Below, piece by piece: positions 1 to 7,607 of a stretch of 64,000 nucleotides of DNA (within the stretch, counting starts at the first letter, position 1; each line of letters begins with the position of its first letter). The translations under genes and the position numbers were made by a program. The stretch covers positions 513,348 to 577,347 of the forward strand of contig NZ_JBLBVM010000056.1 in the NCBI RefSeq assembly GCF_047250385.1, in the 5' to 3' direction. This DNA is from Glaciecola sp047250385. Its GTDB lineage: Bacteria; Pseudomonadota; Gammaproteobacteria; Enterobacterales; Alteromonadaceae. The notes under the pieces were generated by a model. It saw nothing but the letters and a program-made list of their open reading frames with translations. It was not told the origin of the DNA and did not search any database.

Positions 1-868
1 CTGAATCTACCACAGCTATTGGCATCAAGAAGATGGCAATCATTGATGACATAATATGAACCGTGTATCCCATACCAATTAAAGCGCCCATGGTTATCAT
101 CACTGTAGCCATCGCGACTACCATTGGTGCAATGATTAATGGGACATTGCGGAAGAAGAAAAACAAGAGGATGAAAATTGTTACTCCGGCTAAGGGGGCT
201 GAAATTCCCATTTGGATAAACATCTCAAATCCAAACTGATCCTCAGCAACAGGCAATCCAGTGATGTACCAATTTGCTCCACCATCTAATTTATCTATAT
301 CTGCTCGTATTTTCTCTGCAATATTGTAGCTTTCATTCTTATCTTTAATAGGTACGTAAATAGCCGCCGCTTTGCCGTTTTCTGAAGCAAGCGTATCTTG
401 TAACAAAGGGAGCCTGGCCAAATATTCACGAATTTGAGTACTTTCTTCCAAAGTACTCGGAGCTTTATCCATCATCCATTCAAAACGGATTGTTCCCGGC
501 TCTGACTGCGTAATGTTATCGACTGTTGAAATTGACATTAGATCAGCCGAAATGACCCCATCAATTGACAATATTGACTCTGTAATGTCATATATGTCAG
601 TTAGTGTATTAGGGGTAAATACACCATTTTCGTTGCTCGAATCAACTACGCCAACCACGATTGCGTCATGCATAGCAAAACGCGTTTTCACCTCGTTATG
701 AAAGACACGCGCAGGATGCTCCGCATCAAGCATATTCTCTGGGTCGGTATCAATTTTTATGCGCGGTATTTGCGCTGTAAAAATTAAGGCCAATACAGCC
801 AATATAGCGTAAACCGTCTTAGGCTTTTGCGTACAAAAGTGGACCAAATTTTTAGCAATATTTTTCAT
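1..868 (-). CDS. MMPL/RND-family exporter, N-terminal part (runs off left edge)
   Basis: An open frame read from an ATG at 868 runs uninterrupted to the window edge, giving 289 residues with no stop. The translation begins MKNIAKNLVHFCTQKPKTVY and has one transmembrane helix at about residues 18-34. A long periplasmic stretch follows, including TDPENML near residue 41, which is typical of MMPL/RND permeases. Closely packed helices start at about residue 222 (VTIFILLFFFF) and continue to the edge. This is the layout of the first half of an RND-superfamily lipid or hydrophobe exporter (MMPL type) and not of a HAE1 drug pump. Substrate unknown; the C-terminal half and any partner genes lie outside the window. 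Confidence 0.8.
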   Translation of the reverse strand, partial: MKNIAKNLVHFCTQKPKTVYAILAVLALIFTAQIPRIKIDTDPENMLDAEHPARVFHNEVKTRFAMHDAIVVGVVDSSNENGVFTPNTLTDIYDITESILSIDGVISADLMSISTVDNITQSEPGTIRFEWMMDKAPSTLEESTQIREYLARLPLLQDTLASENGKAAAIYVPIKDKNESYNIAEKIRADIDKLDGGANWYITGLPVAEDQFGFEMFIQMGISAPLAGVTIFILLFFFFRNVPLIIAPMVVAMATVMITMGALIGMGYTVHIMSSMIAIFLMPIAVVDS

Positions 869-1141
869 GTTTTCTTTTAGTTTTAACCAAGAGTTACTCT
901 AACAAGGCAATAATCAAGCCAGTTGAGACAGGATATTTCAATTTAGTCTAAACCTTATACGTGTACTTGCATACACACTATGCATAACGATTAGTAAAAT
1001 TCTTACAATTTCAGATGAAAAACAATAGCTTTAGCATAAACTTACATATAAAAGTCTATTGCTTGAACGTTTAAAAAGGGTTCATTAATTAGCACAACTA
1101 TAGTACTTTCTATTTAACGTTTATAGATGATGGAGATGATG

Positions 1142-1891
1142 ATGGCTGCATGGCTCGACGCTCATATAATAGAACGAATTGATTGGAATTCGCATTTGTT
1201 TAGTTTGCGCTTTACTTGTCAAGATTTTCCAGGATTCACTGCAGGCCAATTCGTCAAAATTGGTTTGCCAACCCCCGAAGGCCAGATATTGTCGCGACCA
1301 TACTCACTGGTAAATTCCCCCAATGAGGACTTTTATGAAATTATGGCGGTACCCGTAATTGATGGTAGCCTTTCTCCTAAACTTCATTTGCTTAAAAAGG
1401 GCGATGACTTAAAGTTGATGTCTCCTGCTACTGGGTTCTTAACCGTCGAGGAAGTGCCGCAAAGCGAACTATTGTTCATGCTCGCTACCGGCACAGGCGT
1501 GGGTCCTTTTTTATCGATACTTCAAAGCCAAGCTGTTTGGGATAAGTTTCAACATATTATCCTAGTTTACGCGGCCAGAAAAATACAGGACTTAGCTTAT
1601 TTAGAAGATATCGAAGCATTAGTGAAACATCGTCCATCGCAATTTAAGTTCGTTCCAATCACAAGCAGAGAAGTTTTTTCGACGGGGCTTAACGGACGGA
1701 TACCATCATTACTTCAAAGTGGGGACATACAAAAGCACTGCGGTCTAAAGATTGAACCCGAAAACTCACAAGTTATGTTGTGTGGCAATCCAGATATGAT
1801 AAAGGATGCTGTTGAAGCCCTCTCTGCGTTTGGACTGAAGAAGCACCTTAGACGTTCACCGGGACAGATCAGTATGGAACGTTATTGGTAA
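1142..1891 (+). CDS. fpr: Ferredoxin/flavodoxin-NADP+ reductase
   Basis: Soluble FAD flavoprotein that passes electrons between NADPH and ferredoxin or flavodoxin, supporting Fe-S repair, reductive enzymes and oxidative-stress defence. The FAD site RPYSLVNSP, the NADP-binding loop ATGTGVGPFLS, the late MLCGNPDM motif and the C-terminal aromatic tail ERYW are the signature of bacterial Fpr. Five in-frame ATGs cluster at 1127-1144. The one at 1142 is chosen because GGAG at 1132-1135 lies 6 nt before it, and it yields MAAWLDA, resembling the MADW start of E. coli Fpr. About 249 residues, normal for the family. It stands alone, divergent from the MMPL gene. Confidence 0.9.
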   Translation: MAAWLDAHIIERIDWNSHLFSLRFTCQDFPGFTAGQFVKIGLPTPEGQILSRPYSLVNSPNEDFYEIMAVPVIDGSLSPKLHLLKKGDDLKLMSPATGFLTVEEVPQSELLFMLATGTGVGPFLSILQSQAVWDKFQHIILVYAARKIQDLAYLEDIEALVKHRPSQFKFVPITSREVFSTGLNGRIPSLLQSGDIQKHCGLKIEPENSQVMLCGNPDMIKDAVEALSAFGLKKHLRRSPGQISMERYW

Positions 1892-2078
1892 TAACATACC
1901 TATAGAACGTATATTTCACTTGCGATCCGAAAGAAATACTTTGACATCAAGATAAAATCATATTACCTTTATGCAAAAGTAATATAAGTCTGTGTTAAAA
2001 ATGATGGAAATCATCGACAACATAGGAATTTTGAAGAAAACCTTAACTCGACATTAAGGGAGGCGTAAATAAACAACA

Positions 2079-2348
2079 ATGATTAAAAAAGCATTCAAAA
2101 AGTTTTTTAAAAAGAAATACCCTTACTCTCCAGTTGCTATTCTCGGTAGGAAATCAGTTGAGCGTATACTCGGTGCTGATATAGTTAAACTGAAAAAGCT
2201 TGAAGCTAAGCAAGAAAAAGAGAAATCTAACGAAGAAAAAATCGAAGCGAAGGAAACGATTGAGACCTTTGAAACTAAGAGTAAAAAAAAGGCCGAAAAA
2301 AAGAACAAGAAGATAAAAAAGAGTAAAGCACCAAAACAAAGTTCCTAA
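2079..2348 (+). CDS. Small lysine-rich protein of unknown function
   Basis: An 89-residue frame. It begins MIKKAFKKFFKKKYPYSP, has a short ordered-looking middle (VAILGRKSVERILGADIVKLKKLE), and ends in a Lys/Glu-rich tail. There is no signal peptide or membrane helix. AAGGGAGG stands upstream but about 15 nt from the ATG, which is longer than usual. I do not recognise a family. The amphipathic basic N-terminus could bind nucleic acid or membrane, but this is speculation. A spurious ORF in A-rich DNA cannot be excluded; the Shine-Dalgarno-like stretch and lack of overlapping genes favour a real gene. Confidence 0.5.
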   Translation: MIKKAFKKFFKKKYPYSPVAILGRKSVERILGADIVKLKKLEAKQEKEKSNEEKIEAKETIETFETKSKKKAEKKNKKIKKSKAPKQSS

Positions 2349-2360
2349 TCGGTTCTTATG

Positions 2361-2387
2361 AATTGGCCAATTCATTATTGGCCAATT
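2361..2387. repeat. Perfect hairpin of two TTGGCCAA palindromes
   Basis: AATTGGCCAAT at 2361-2371 and ATTGGCCAATT at 2377-2387 form an 11-bp perfect stem with a 5-nt loop, and each arm is itself a TTGGCCAA palindrome. No T-run follows, so it is a poor intrinsic terminator. It lies after the lysine-rich gene and 168 bp before the MarR gene, so a duplicated operator is possible. That role is inference. Confidence 0.45.
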
Positions 2388-2554
2388 GACAAAAGCTAAA
2401 ATGAAGGCCTTTTATGCTAATTGTGGCAAATTCGCATTAGCTCCTGAACACTGACAAAAAGGCTTAGTAAGATTGATGGGTAGCAATTAATCTTAGAACG
2501 AAGACAAACAAGCAGTTTGTTTATTTACAAAGGATACGAGTAGAAATTATCCCA

Positions 2555-3058
2555 ATGGACGCTGTTCAGAAAAAAATCCAACAATGGTCAGAATCGATGC
2601 CAAGCTTAAACACTAAGCCAATGGCACTCATTTCTCGATTACAACAAGCCACTAAAGAAATTAATGATGAACTATGCCTTAGCTCTGGAAAGCAGAAGCT
2701 GACAGATGCTAGTTTTGAAGTTCTTGCCACCTTATTACGCGCAGGTCCGCCCTACTCTCTTTCTCCCGGTGAATTGCTTGATCAAATGCTGATAACCTCA
2801 GGCACAATGACAACGCGAATCGACAAATTAGAAAAGAAAGGGCTTGTAAAAAGAAAAACAAAAAAAGACGATAAGCGAAGTGTTAATGTCGCTTTAACTA
2901 AAAAGGGTCTAAAATTAATAGAGAAAGTGATTTTAGAACACGTCAAAACACAGGAAGAAATAGTGTCGGTGTTCAATGAAGAAGAACAGCAGCTTTTTAT
3001 CTCCTTACTAAAAAAATACCTTTCTAAAGACACACCAAAAGTTAAGAAAGAAAAGTAA
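2555..3058 (+). CDS. MarR-family transcriptional regulator
   Basis: A 167-residue winged-helix regulator. The helix-turn-helix and wing are visible in LITSGTMTTRIDKLEKKGL followed by the DDKRSVNVALTKKG wing, the usual MarR core. The N-terminal extension (about 45 residues before the core) and the lysine-rich tail are a little longer than in minimal MarR proteins. Family members are dimers that repress nearby genes and are released by small phenolic or oxidising ligands. Target not evident: it is a single gene, with the palindromic hairpin at 2361-2387 upstream as a possible self-operator. No strong ribosome-binding site precedes the chosen ATG. Confidence 0.85.
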   Translation: MDAVQKKIQQWSESMPSLNTKPMALISRLQQATKEINDELCLSSGKQKLTDASFEVLATLLRAGPPYSLSPGELLDQMLITSGTMTTRIDKLEKKGLVKRKTKKDDKRSVNVALTKKGLKLIEKVILEHVKTQEEIVSVFNEEEQQLFISLLKKYLSKDTPKVKKEK

Positions 3059-3273
3059 AAGAACGGCTTTTTCTAAGTTGTCGTCATTTCATTAAAAGCC
3101 TCACTCTGCCTTGCGTGCTTTATTCCAACTTTTGCATTCATATTAACAACAGAAAATTTACCTCCGACTTCAAGAAAAAAGTAATTCAATAAAGTTTTGT
3201 GACTTTTTCGTAGCTCCTGTCGTCTATATCAACAATCGCCAATTTAGGCACTCAAGGAAATGGAGCAACACAA

Positions 3274-4743
3274 ATGAAAAAATCAATTATCAGTATCAGT
3301 TTAGCTATGGTCTTATTAGGCGGTTGTGCATCTAGCACATCTATTAGTGAAAGTGATGTTTTTGCAAAATACCCTAATGCTCGCGAAGCTAGCATATTAC
3401 TCGAAGAAGCAAAGAACGATGATTTAGCGTTTTTCGCTCCAGAGCAAATGAAGCAAGCTCAACGCGTTTACGAAAATGCGATGAAAGACGCAATGGCTGG
3501 TAAAGCAGATGCAAGCGAATTAGCAGTTGAAGCTGTTGCGCGTGCAAAGGCCGCTCGTGTCCAATCCAACAAGGCGAAATATACCTTTGAAGAAGTGCTT
3601 TTAGCTCGCGAAAAGGCTCTTGAAGTAAACGCGGCTTCGGTTGCACCTGAAGAATTCAAAGATGCGGAAGAATCATTTTCTAAAGCGATCGCTCAGCTAG
3701 AGTTTGGTCAGGAAGCTAAAGCGAAGAAAGACATTGAAGCTTTAAAAAATCAGTACTTAGCTATTGAATTGAAAGCACTGAAAAAGAATATGCTGAGCTT
3801 TGCTCAACAAGCTGTTGCAAAAGCAGAAAAAGAAGATCTAAATGACATTGCACCTAGGACTATTGCACAAGCGAAAGACGAGCTAAAACTTGCCGTTAAT
3901 ACCTTAGAGGCGAACAGAACCGATACAGCAAAGGCCAACATTCATTCCAATCGTGCTATTTGGTTGGTGAAGCAAGCCGAAGGTATAGCAGATATCAATG
4001 CCTACTTTGACAATGCGGATTTTGACGAAGAGCAAAAAATACTTTGGTATCAGGAACAATTGAGTTCAGTAGTAGCACCAATGAACAGTGCTGTGCAATT
4101 CAATAACACTAACAAAGAAGTTGTAGCTGGTTTGCGTCAGCAGGTTTCAGTATTAGTTAATAATAACGAGATGCTAACAGCTAAGTTAAATGATGCGCAG
4201 GACCAAATTCAAGAAATTACTGCTGCGTCTCAATCGCGAGCAAGCAAGCTAGAGCGTGATTCGGCTGAAGCTTTAATGCAAGCGAAACTATTACGTGAAA
4301 AAGAACTTGCGGCTAAGAAAGCGGACGACGCGCGATTTGCTGCCGTGCAATCGATGTTCACAGAAGAGGAAGCAACGGTATATCGTCAGCGTGACAACGT
4401 CTTAATACGCGCACAAGGCTTCTCATTTAAGTCTGGCGGTAGTGAGATTGAGTCATCTAACTTTATTATGCTAAATAAAATTACTGACGCTATTAAACGC
4501 TTCCCTAATGCAAATATAGTTGTCTCGGGTCATACCGATTCGACAGGCAGTGCAGAGCTAAACTTGGCTTTATCAAAAGCCAGAGCTGAAGTTGTCGCAA
4601 ACTTCATCACCCAAGTAAGTGAAATTGACGGTGAAAAAGTTACTTTCAACGGCTATGGCAAAGATAAACCAGTTGCGTCCAATGAAACACCTGAGGGACG
4701 CGCGCAGAATAGACGCGTAGAGATATTAATCGTCAATAAGTAG
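3274..4743 (+). CDS. OmpA-family outer-membrane lipoprotein with DUF4398-like N-terminal region
   Basis: The signal peptide MKKSIISISLAMVLLGGCAS ends in a lipobox with Cys18, so the mature protein should be lipidated. Residues about 30-300 are alanine/lysine/glutamate-rich helices in repeated blocks resembling the DUF4398 type. The last ~120 residues form an OmpA-like peptidoglycan-binding domain (FKSGGSEI, VSGHTDSTGS, ending GRAQNRRVEILI). Such proteins tie the outer membrane to the cell wall. AAGGAAATGGAG precedes the ATG. It is transcribed alone and followed by an intrinsic terminator. At 489 residues it is larger than Pal because of the helical stalk. Confidence 0.85.
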   Translation: MKKSIISISLAMVLLGGCASSTSISESDVFAKYPNAREASILLEEAKNDDLAFFAPEQMKQAQRVYENAMKDAMAGKADASELAVEAVARAKAARVQSNKAKYTFEEVLLAREKALEVNAASVAPEEFKDAEESFSKAIAQLEFGQEAKAKKDIEALKNQYLAIELKALKKNMLSFAQQAVAKAEKEDLNDIAPRTIAQAKDELKLAVNTLEANRTDTAKANIHSNRAIWLVKQAEGIADINAYFDNADFDEEQKILWYQEQLSSVVAPMNSAVQFNNTNKEVVAGLRQQVSVLVNNNEMLTAKLNDAQDQIQEITAASQSRASKLERDSAEALMQAKLLREKELAAKKADDARFAAVQSMFTEEEATVYRQRDNVLIRAQGFSFKSGGSEIESSNFIMLNKITDAIKRFPNANIVVSGHTDSTGSAELNLALSKARAEVVANFITQVSEIDGEKVTFNGYGKDKPVASNETPEGRAQNRRVEILIVNK

Positions 4744-4749
4744 TAGCAC

Positions 4750-4779
4750 AAAGACGGCTCATGCAAATGGGCCGTCTTT
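4750..4779 (+). terminator. Intrinsic terminator after the OmpA-like lipoprotein gene
   Basis: AAAGACGGC (4750-4758) pairs with GCCGTCTTT (4771-4779), giving a 9-bp stem with a 12-nt loop six bases after the stop codon. The trailing T-run is short, and some read-through into the gene at 4803 is possible. Confidence 0.65.
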
Positions 4780-4802
4780 CTGAATGTAATTTGGAGAATA
4801 GT

Positions 4803-5039
4803 ATGAGTATCGATGAAGACAAACTTAAAGCCATTTGGTCAGATGAACCTGAGTTACAAAGTGACAAGCAAGCGTTGGATAAAGTCTTAAAAAAATCGGC
4901 GAGAGTAGTTGCAACAAAAGACATTGCTAGCCTTTTTGTTGGCTGGGTTTGGGTTATATTTCTCGGATTTGGCGCATCTGCATATTCTGCAAAACGACGA
5001 TTCTCACTGCATCAACAACACAAAAAAAGCAGATCTTAA
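4803..5039 (+). CDS. Small single-pass membrane protein, unknown function
   Basis: A 78-residue protein starting MSIDEDKLKAIWSDEPEL. The ATG at 4803 is preferred over an earlier in-frame ATG at 4761, which lies inside the terminator hairpin, because TTGGAGAAT lies about 6 nt before 4803. Layout: charged N-terminal helix, one membrane helix at about residues 42-58 (SLFVGWVWVIFLGFGAS), then a basic tail (KRRFSLHQQHKKSRS). The N-terminus recalls small membrane proteins encoded beside ECF sigma factors, and an ECF gene is two genes downstream, so an anti-sigma-like role is possible. No zinc anti-sigma motif is present. Alternatively it is a truncated relic. Confidence 0.55.
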   Translation: MSIDEDKLKAIWSDEPELQSDKQALDKVLKKSARVVATKDIASLFVGWVWVIFLGFGASAYSAKRRFSLHQQHKKSRS

Positions 5040-5074
5040 GCACAACTTAAGCACCACAAATATTGGAGCCAGAA

Positions 5075-5917
5075 ATGAACATTAGCGCATGGACACAGTC
5101 TTTTAGCAACGCCCTCTCAAAATTTTGGACAGAAATAGCCGGTTTTTTACCTAACCTTATTGCCACAATAATTGTCGTAGCAATTGGTTTGTACATATCT
5201 AAACTTGTGACGACTTGGTTAGGCAAGCTGATAGAAAAAATTGGATTTAATACGCTGTGTAGCAAGTTGGGAGTTGAGAAAGGACTTAAGGTTTTTGGCT
5301 TCAAAGCGACACCATCGAAGCTATTGGCAGGCATAGTTCATTTATTCTTTGTGCTGATTATTCTTGTTGCAGCATCAGATACACTCGGCCTTGACCGATT
5401 CTCAGCCATTCTAGATGACTTCGTTCTCTACTTACCTAAAATATTCGGCGCAGTCGCTATAACGATACTAGGTTTATTTATTGCCAACGCAGGTAAAAAC
5501 CAAGTCACAGCTTCTTTGGATAACCTAGGCGTAGAATACGGTTCTGCGGTAGGTAGAGTGCTGCAAATGCTGGTTTTGTTTATTACGTTCTCTTTAGTGA
5601 TTGGCCAATTAGAGCTAGAGACTCAATTATTAAACACTATCTTTACGGTACTAATCGCAAGCCTTGGCATCGCATTAGCTCTGGCATTGGGCTTAGGAAC
5701 AAAGTCAATTGCCAACAGCATCGTCTCTGGAATTTACGCGAGAGAGCAGTTATTACCCGGTGACGAGATCAAGTTTGACGACTTTGTCGGAAATGTTGTA
5801 GTCGTCAGTACCGTAAATACGCTTATCGAGAATAAAGAGGGTGAGCAATTGAGCATTCCAAATCAAGAATTACTCACGAAAAAATTTACGATAACCCGTC
5901 TAGCCAGCAAACCGTAG
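5075..5917 (+). CDS. MscS-type mechanosensitive ion channel family protein, short form
   Basis: Four to five membrane helices spread over residues ~15-210 (for example LPNLIATIIVVAIGLYISKL and LVLFITFSLVIGQL). A pore-helix-like segment GLGTKSIANSIVSGIYARE and a short beta domain with GDEIKFDDFVGNV and LSIPNQELL follow, all characteristic of the MscS superfamily. The protein stops soon after the beta domain (281 residues) and lacks the C-terminal cage of E. coli MscS. Start at ATG 5075: GGAG at 5065-5068 is ideally spaced, whereas the upstream TTG at 5063 overlaps that site. It lies between the small membrane protein and the ECF sigma gene, suggesting an envelope or osmotic-stress operon. Confidence 0.8.
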   Translation: MNISAWTQSFSNALSKFWTEIAGFLPNLIATIIVVAIGLYISKLVTTWLGKLIEKIGFNTLCSKLGVEKGLKVFGFKATPSKLLAGIVHLFFVLIILVAASDTLGLDRFSAILDDFVLYLPKIFGAVAITILGLFIANAGKNQVTASLDNLGVEYGSAVGRVLQMLVLFITFSLVIGQLELETQLLNTIFTVLIASLGIALALALGLGTKSIANSIVSGIYAREQLLPGDEIKFDDFVGNVVVVSTVNTLIENKEGEQLSIPNQELLTKKFTITRLASKP

Positions 5918-5929
5918 AGGCATTCAAAC

Positions 5930-6496
5930 ATGAAGCCTACGGAGCACGATAAGAATCGTGTTTCTGATCGTTTGTCACAGTTTGATGATGCTGAATTGGT
6001 GCGTTTAGCACAGCTTCAACTGCCTTATGTGACAACTGCCTATGAGGTACTTTTTCATCGTTACCACAAACCACTTGTGAAGGTTTGCTATCGTTACTTA
6101 GGTTCCATTGAGGAAGCCGAGGAAACGGTAAGTGATGCTATGTTCAATGTATTCAATAACATTGCTCGTTTTGAACAACGCGCTAGTTTCAAAACTTGGG
6201 TGTATAAGATTGCCCACAATTTGTCTTTAACAAAGTTACGTAAAAAACAATTAGAACTTGTTGATTTGGACGAAGCTAAGCATGTTCCAATAGAAGAAGA
6301 CGAACACACTATTGAGGAAAGTAAACATATCATCGATAAGTGGTTACAGACGCTTAACATTGAAGACCGCAGTATTGTGGTGTTTAGAGTTGTAGGTGGT
6401 TTAGAGTTTAGTGAGATTGCTGAAATCGTAGAATTAAAATTGAGTGCTGTTAAAATGCGATTCAAACGTGCTTTGGATAAGGTCGAACACGAATAG
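5930..6496 (+). CDS. ECF-type (sigma-70 family, group 4) RNA polymerase sigma factor
   Basis: A 188-residue ECF sigma factor. Region 2 spans about residues 40-108 (YEVLFHRYHKPLVKVCYRYLG, AEETVSDAMFNVFNNIARF, RASFKTWVYKIAHNL). Region 4 spans about 133-185 (LNIEDRSIVVFRVVGGLEFSEIAEI, then KLSAVKMRFKRALDKV). It starts 12 bp after the channel gene, so the two are probably cotranscribed. No anti-sigma gene follows; 348 bp of non-coding DNA come next. Any anti-sigma partner must be upstream (the 78-residue membrane protein) or elsewhere. Regulon unknown. Confidence 0.88.
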   Translation: MKPTEHDKNRVSDRLSQFDDAELVRLAQLQLPYVTTAYEVLFHRYHKPLVKVCYRYLGSIEEAEETVSDAMFNVFNNIARFEQRASFKTWVYKIAHNLSLTKLRKKQLELVDLDEAKHVPIEEDEHTIEESKHIIDKWLQTLNIEDRSIVVFRVVGGLEFSEIAEIVELKLSAVKMRFKRALDKVEHE

Positions 6497-6559
6497 CGGA
6501 TCATTTCTACTTATTCGGCCTAAGCATTCACCGCTTATCAAGTTGTTCTCAATAAAAGA

Positions 6560-6632
6560 CCAACCACTTCTAGTACTATTGTAAATGTGTGAACTTCAAT
6601 ACATTAGTCTTTTACGCTCTCGAAGTGGTTGG
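6560..6632. repeat. Inverted repeat in the 348-bp gap between ECF sigma gene and yjjG
   Basis: CCAACCACTTC (6560-6570) and GAAGTGGTTGG (6622-6632) are perfect 11-bp inverted repeats 51 bp apart. The right arm is followed by CAAAAAG and not a T-run. It may be a transcript-folding element for the sigma operon's 3' end or a tiny mobile-element relic. No reading frame is visible in the rest of 6497-6844; the AT-rich 6720-6844 part should hold the yjjG promoter. Confidence 0.4.
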
Positions 6633-6844
6633 CAAAAAGTGAGAGAGCCATCCATGGCCCTAACGTTCCCCAAAACCTTTCGTGTTCATATGTATAGACG
6701 CAGCTTTCCGCCAATTCGTCACAATTATTTCTAAACTTCTTTTTGTGCTTATTCGACTATTAATTATTAAATTGTGTTTATAATGCCTGACAATGAAATA
6801 CGATTTAGAGTAATCGTATTCAAATCAATAAAATAGGAAGTAAA

Positions 6845-7519
6845 ATGCGTTATGATTTTGTGCTGTTCGACGCAGACGAGACATTATTTAGTTTTGATAT
6901 TTTGGCAGGAATGAAAGTCGTCTTCTCTCGATATGGCATCAACTTTACACAAGCCGATTATGAACACTATCAAGAAAGTAACAAAAAACTCTGGATCAGC
7001 TATCAAAACGGTGAGATAAGCTCTGACTATCTACAAATAACGCGTTTCTCAGAATGGGGAGCTAAATTAAATATTGCTCCCAAACAATTAAATGACGAAT
7101 TTTTAGATGCAATGGCTCAAATTTGCGAACCCTTGCCCGGCGTTGTAAATCTTTTGACACAACTAAAAGGCAAAGCAAAACTAGCGATTGTGACGAATGG
7201 CTTCCACCGTTTACAGAGCACTCGCATACATCGCGCTGGTTTAGACGGCGTGTTCGATTATGTCGTAATATCTGAATTAGTGGGTTCTGCGAAACCGCAT
7301 AAAGCTATTTTTGAGCATACATTGTCACTACTGGGTAATCCTTCTAACGATAGAGTCCTAATGGTTGGTGATACCATCACAAGCGACATTTTGGGTGGTA
7401 AAAATATGGGAATTGATACCTGTTGGTTGCAACATCCGGGTGTTATCAATACTTCTGATATTAAACCCACATACACGATTAGTCATCTTGATGAGTTGCA
7501 CGAAATTATTGGGATCTAG
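6845..7519 (+). CDS. yjjG: HAD-family pyrimidine 5'-nucleotidase (YjjG type)
   Basis: Cytosolic haloacid-dehalogenase phosphatase of 224 residues. Motif I is FDADETLF (nucleophile Asp9), motif II is VTNGF, the motif III lysine is in SAKPHKAIF, and motif IV is VGDTITSDILGG. The DADET form, overall length and QNGEISSDYLQITRF cap match YjjG, a nucleoside-5'-monophosphatase that removes dUMP and non-canonical pyrimidine nucleotides. AGGAAGTAAA precedes the ATG. It is monocistronic. Confidence 0.85.
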   Translation: MRYDFVLFDADETLFSFDILAGMKVVFSRYGINFTQADYEHYQESNKKLWISYQNGEISSDYLQITRFSEWGAKLNIAPKQLNDEFLDAMAQICEPLPGVVNLLTQLKGKAKLAIVTNGFHRLQSTRIHRAGLDGVFDYVVISELVGSAKPHKAIFEHTLSLLGNPSNDRVLMVGDTITSDILGGKNMGIDTCWLQHPGVINTSDIKPTYTISHLDELHEIIGI

Positions 7520-7607
7520 TCCCCAATTTAAATAATTAGTCTTGGGTTTAAAATTCAATTAGTATCGATTGCGAAGGTGTTTATTCGCGTTGAATTAAGG
7601 AGGCGCT

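Noticed and set aside
4803..5039. Frameshift that would extend the small membrane protein
   Set aside because: The other two frames after the membrane helix give no further membrane helix or recognisable sequence before stopping, so I see no evidence for a broken longer gene.
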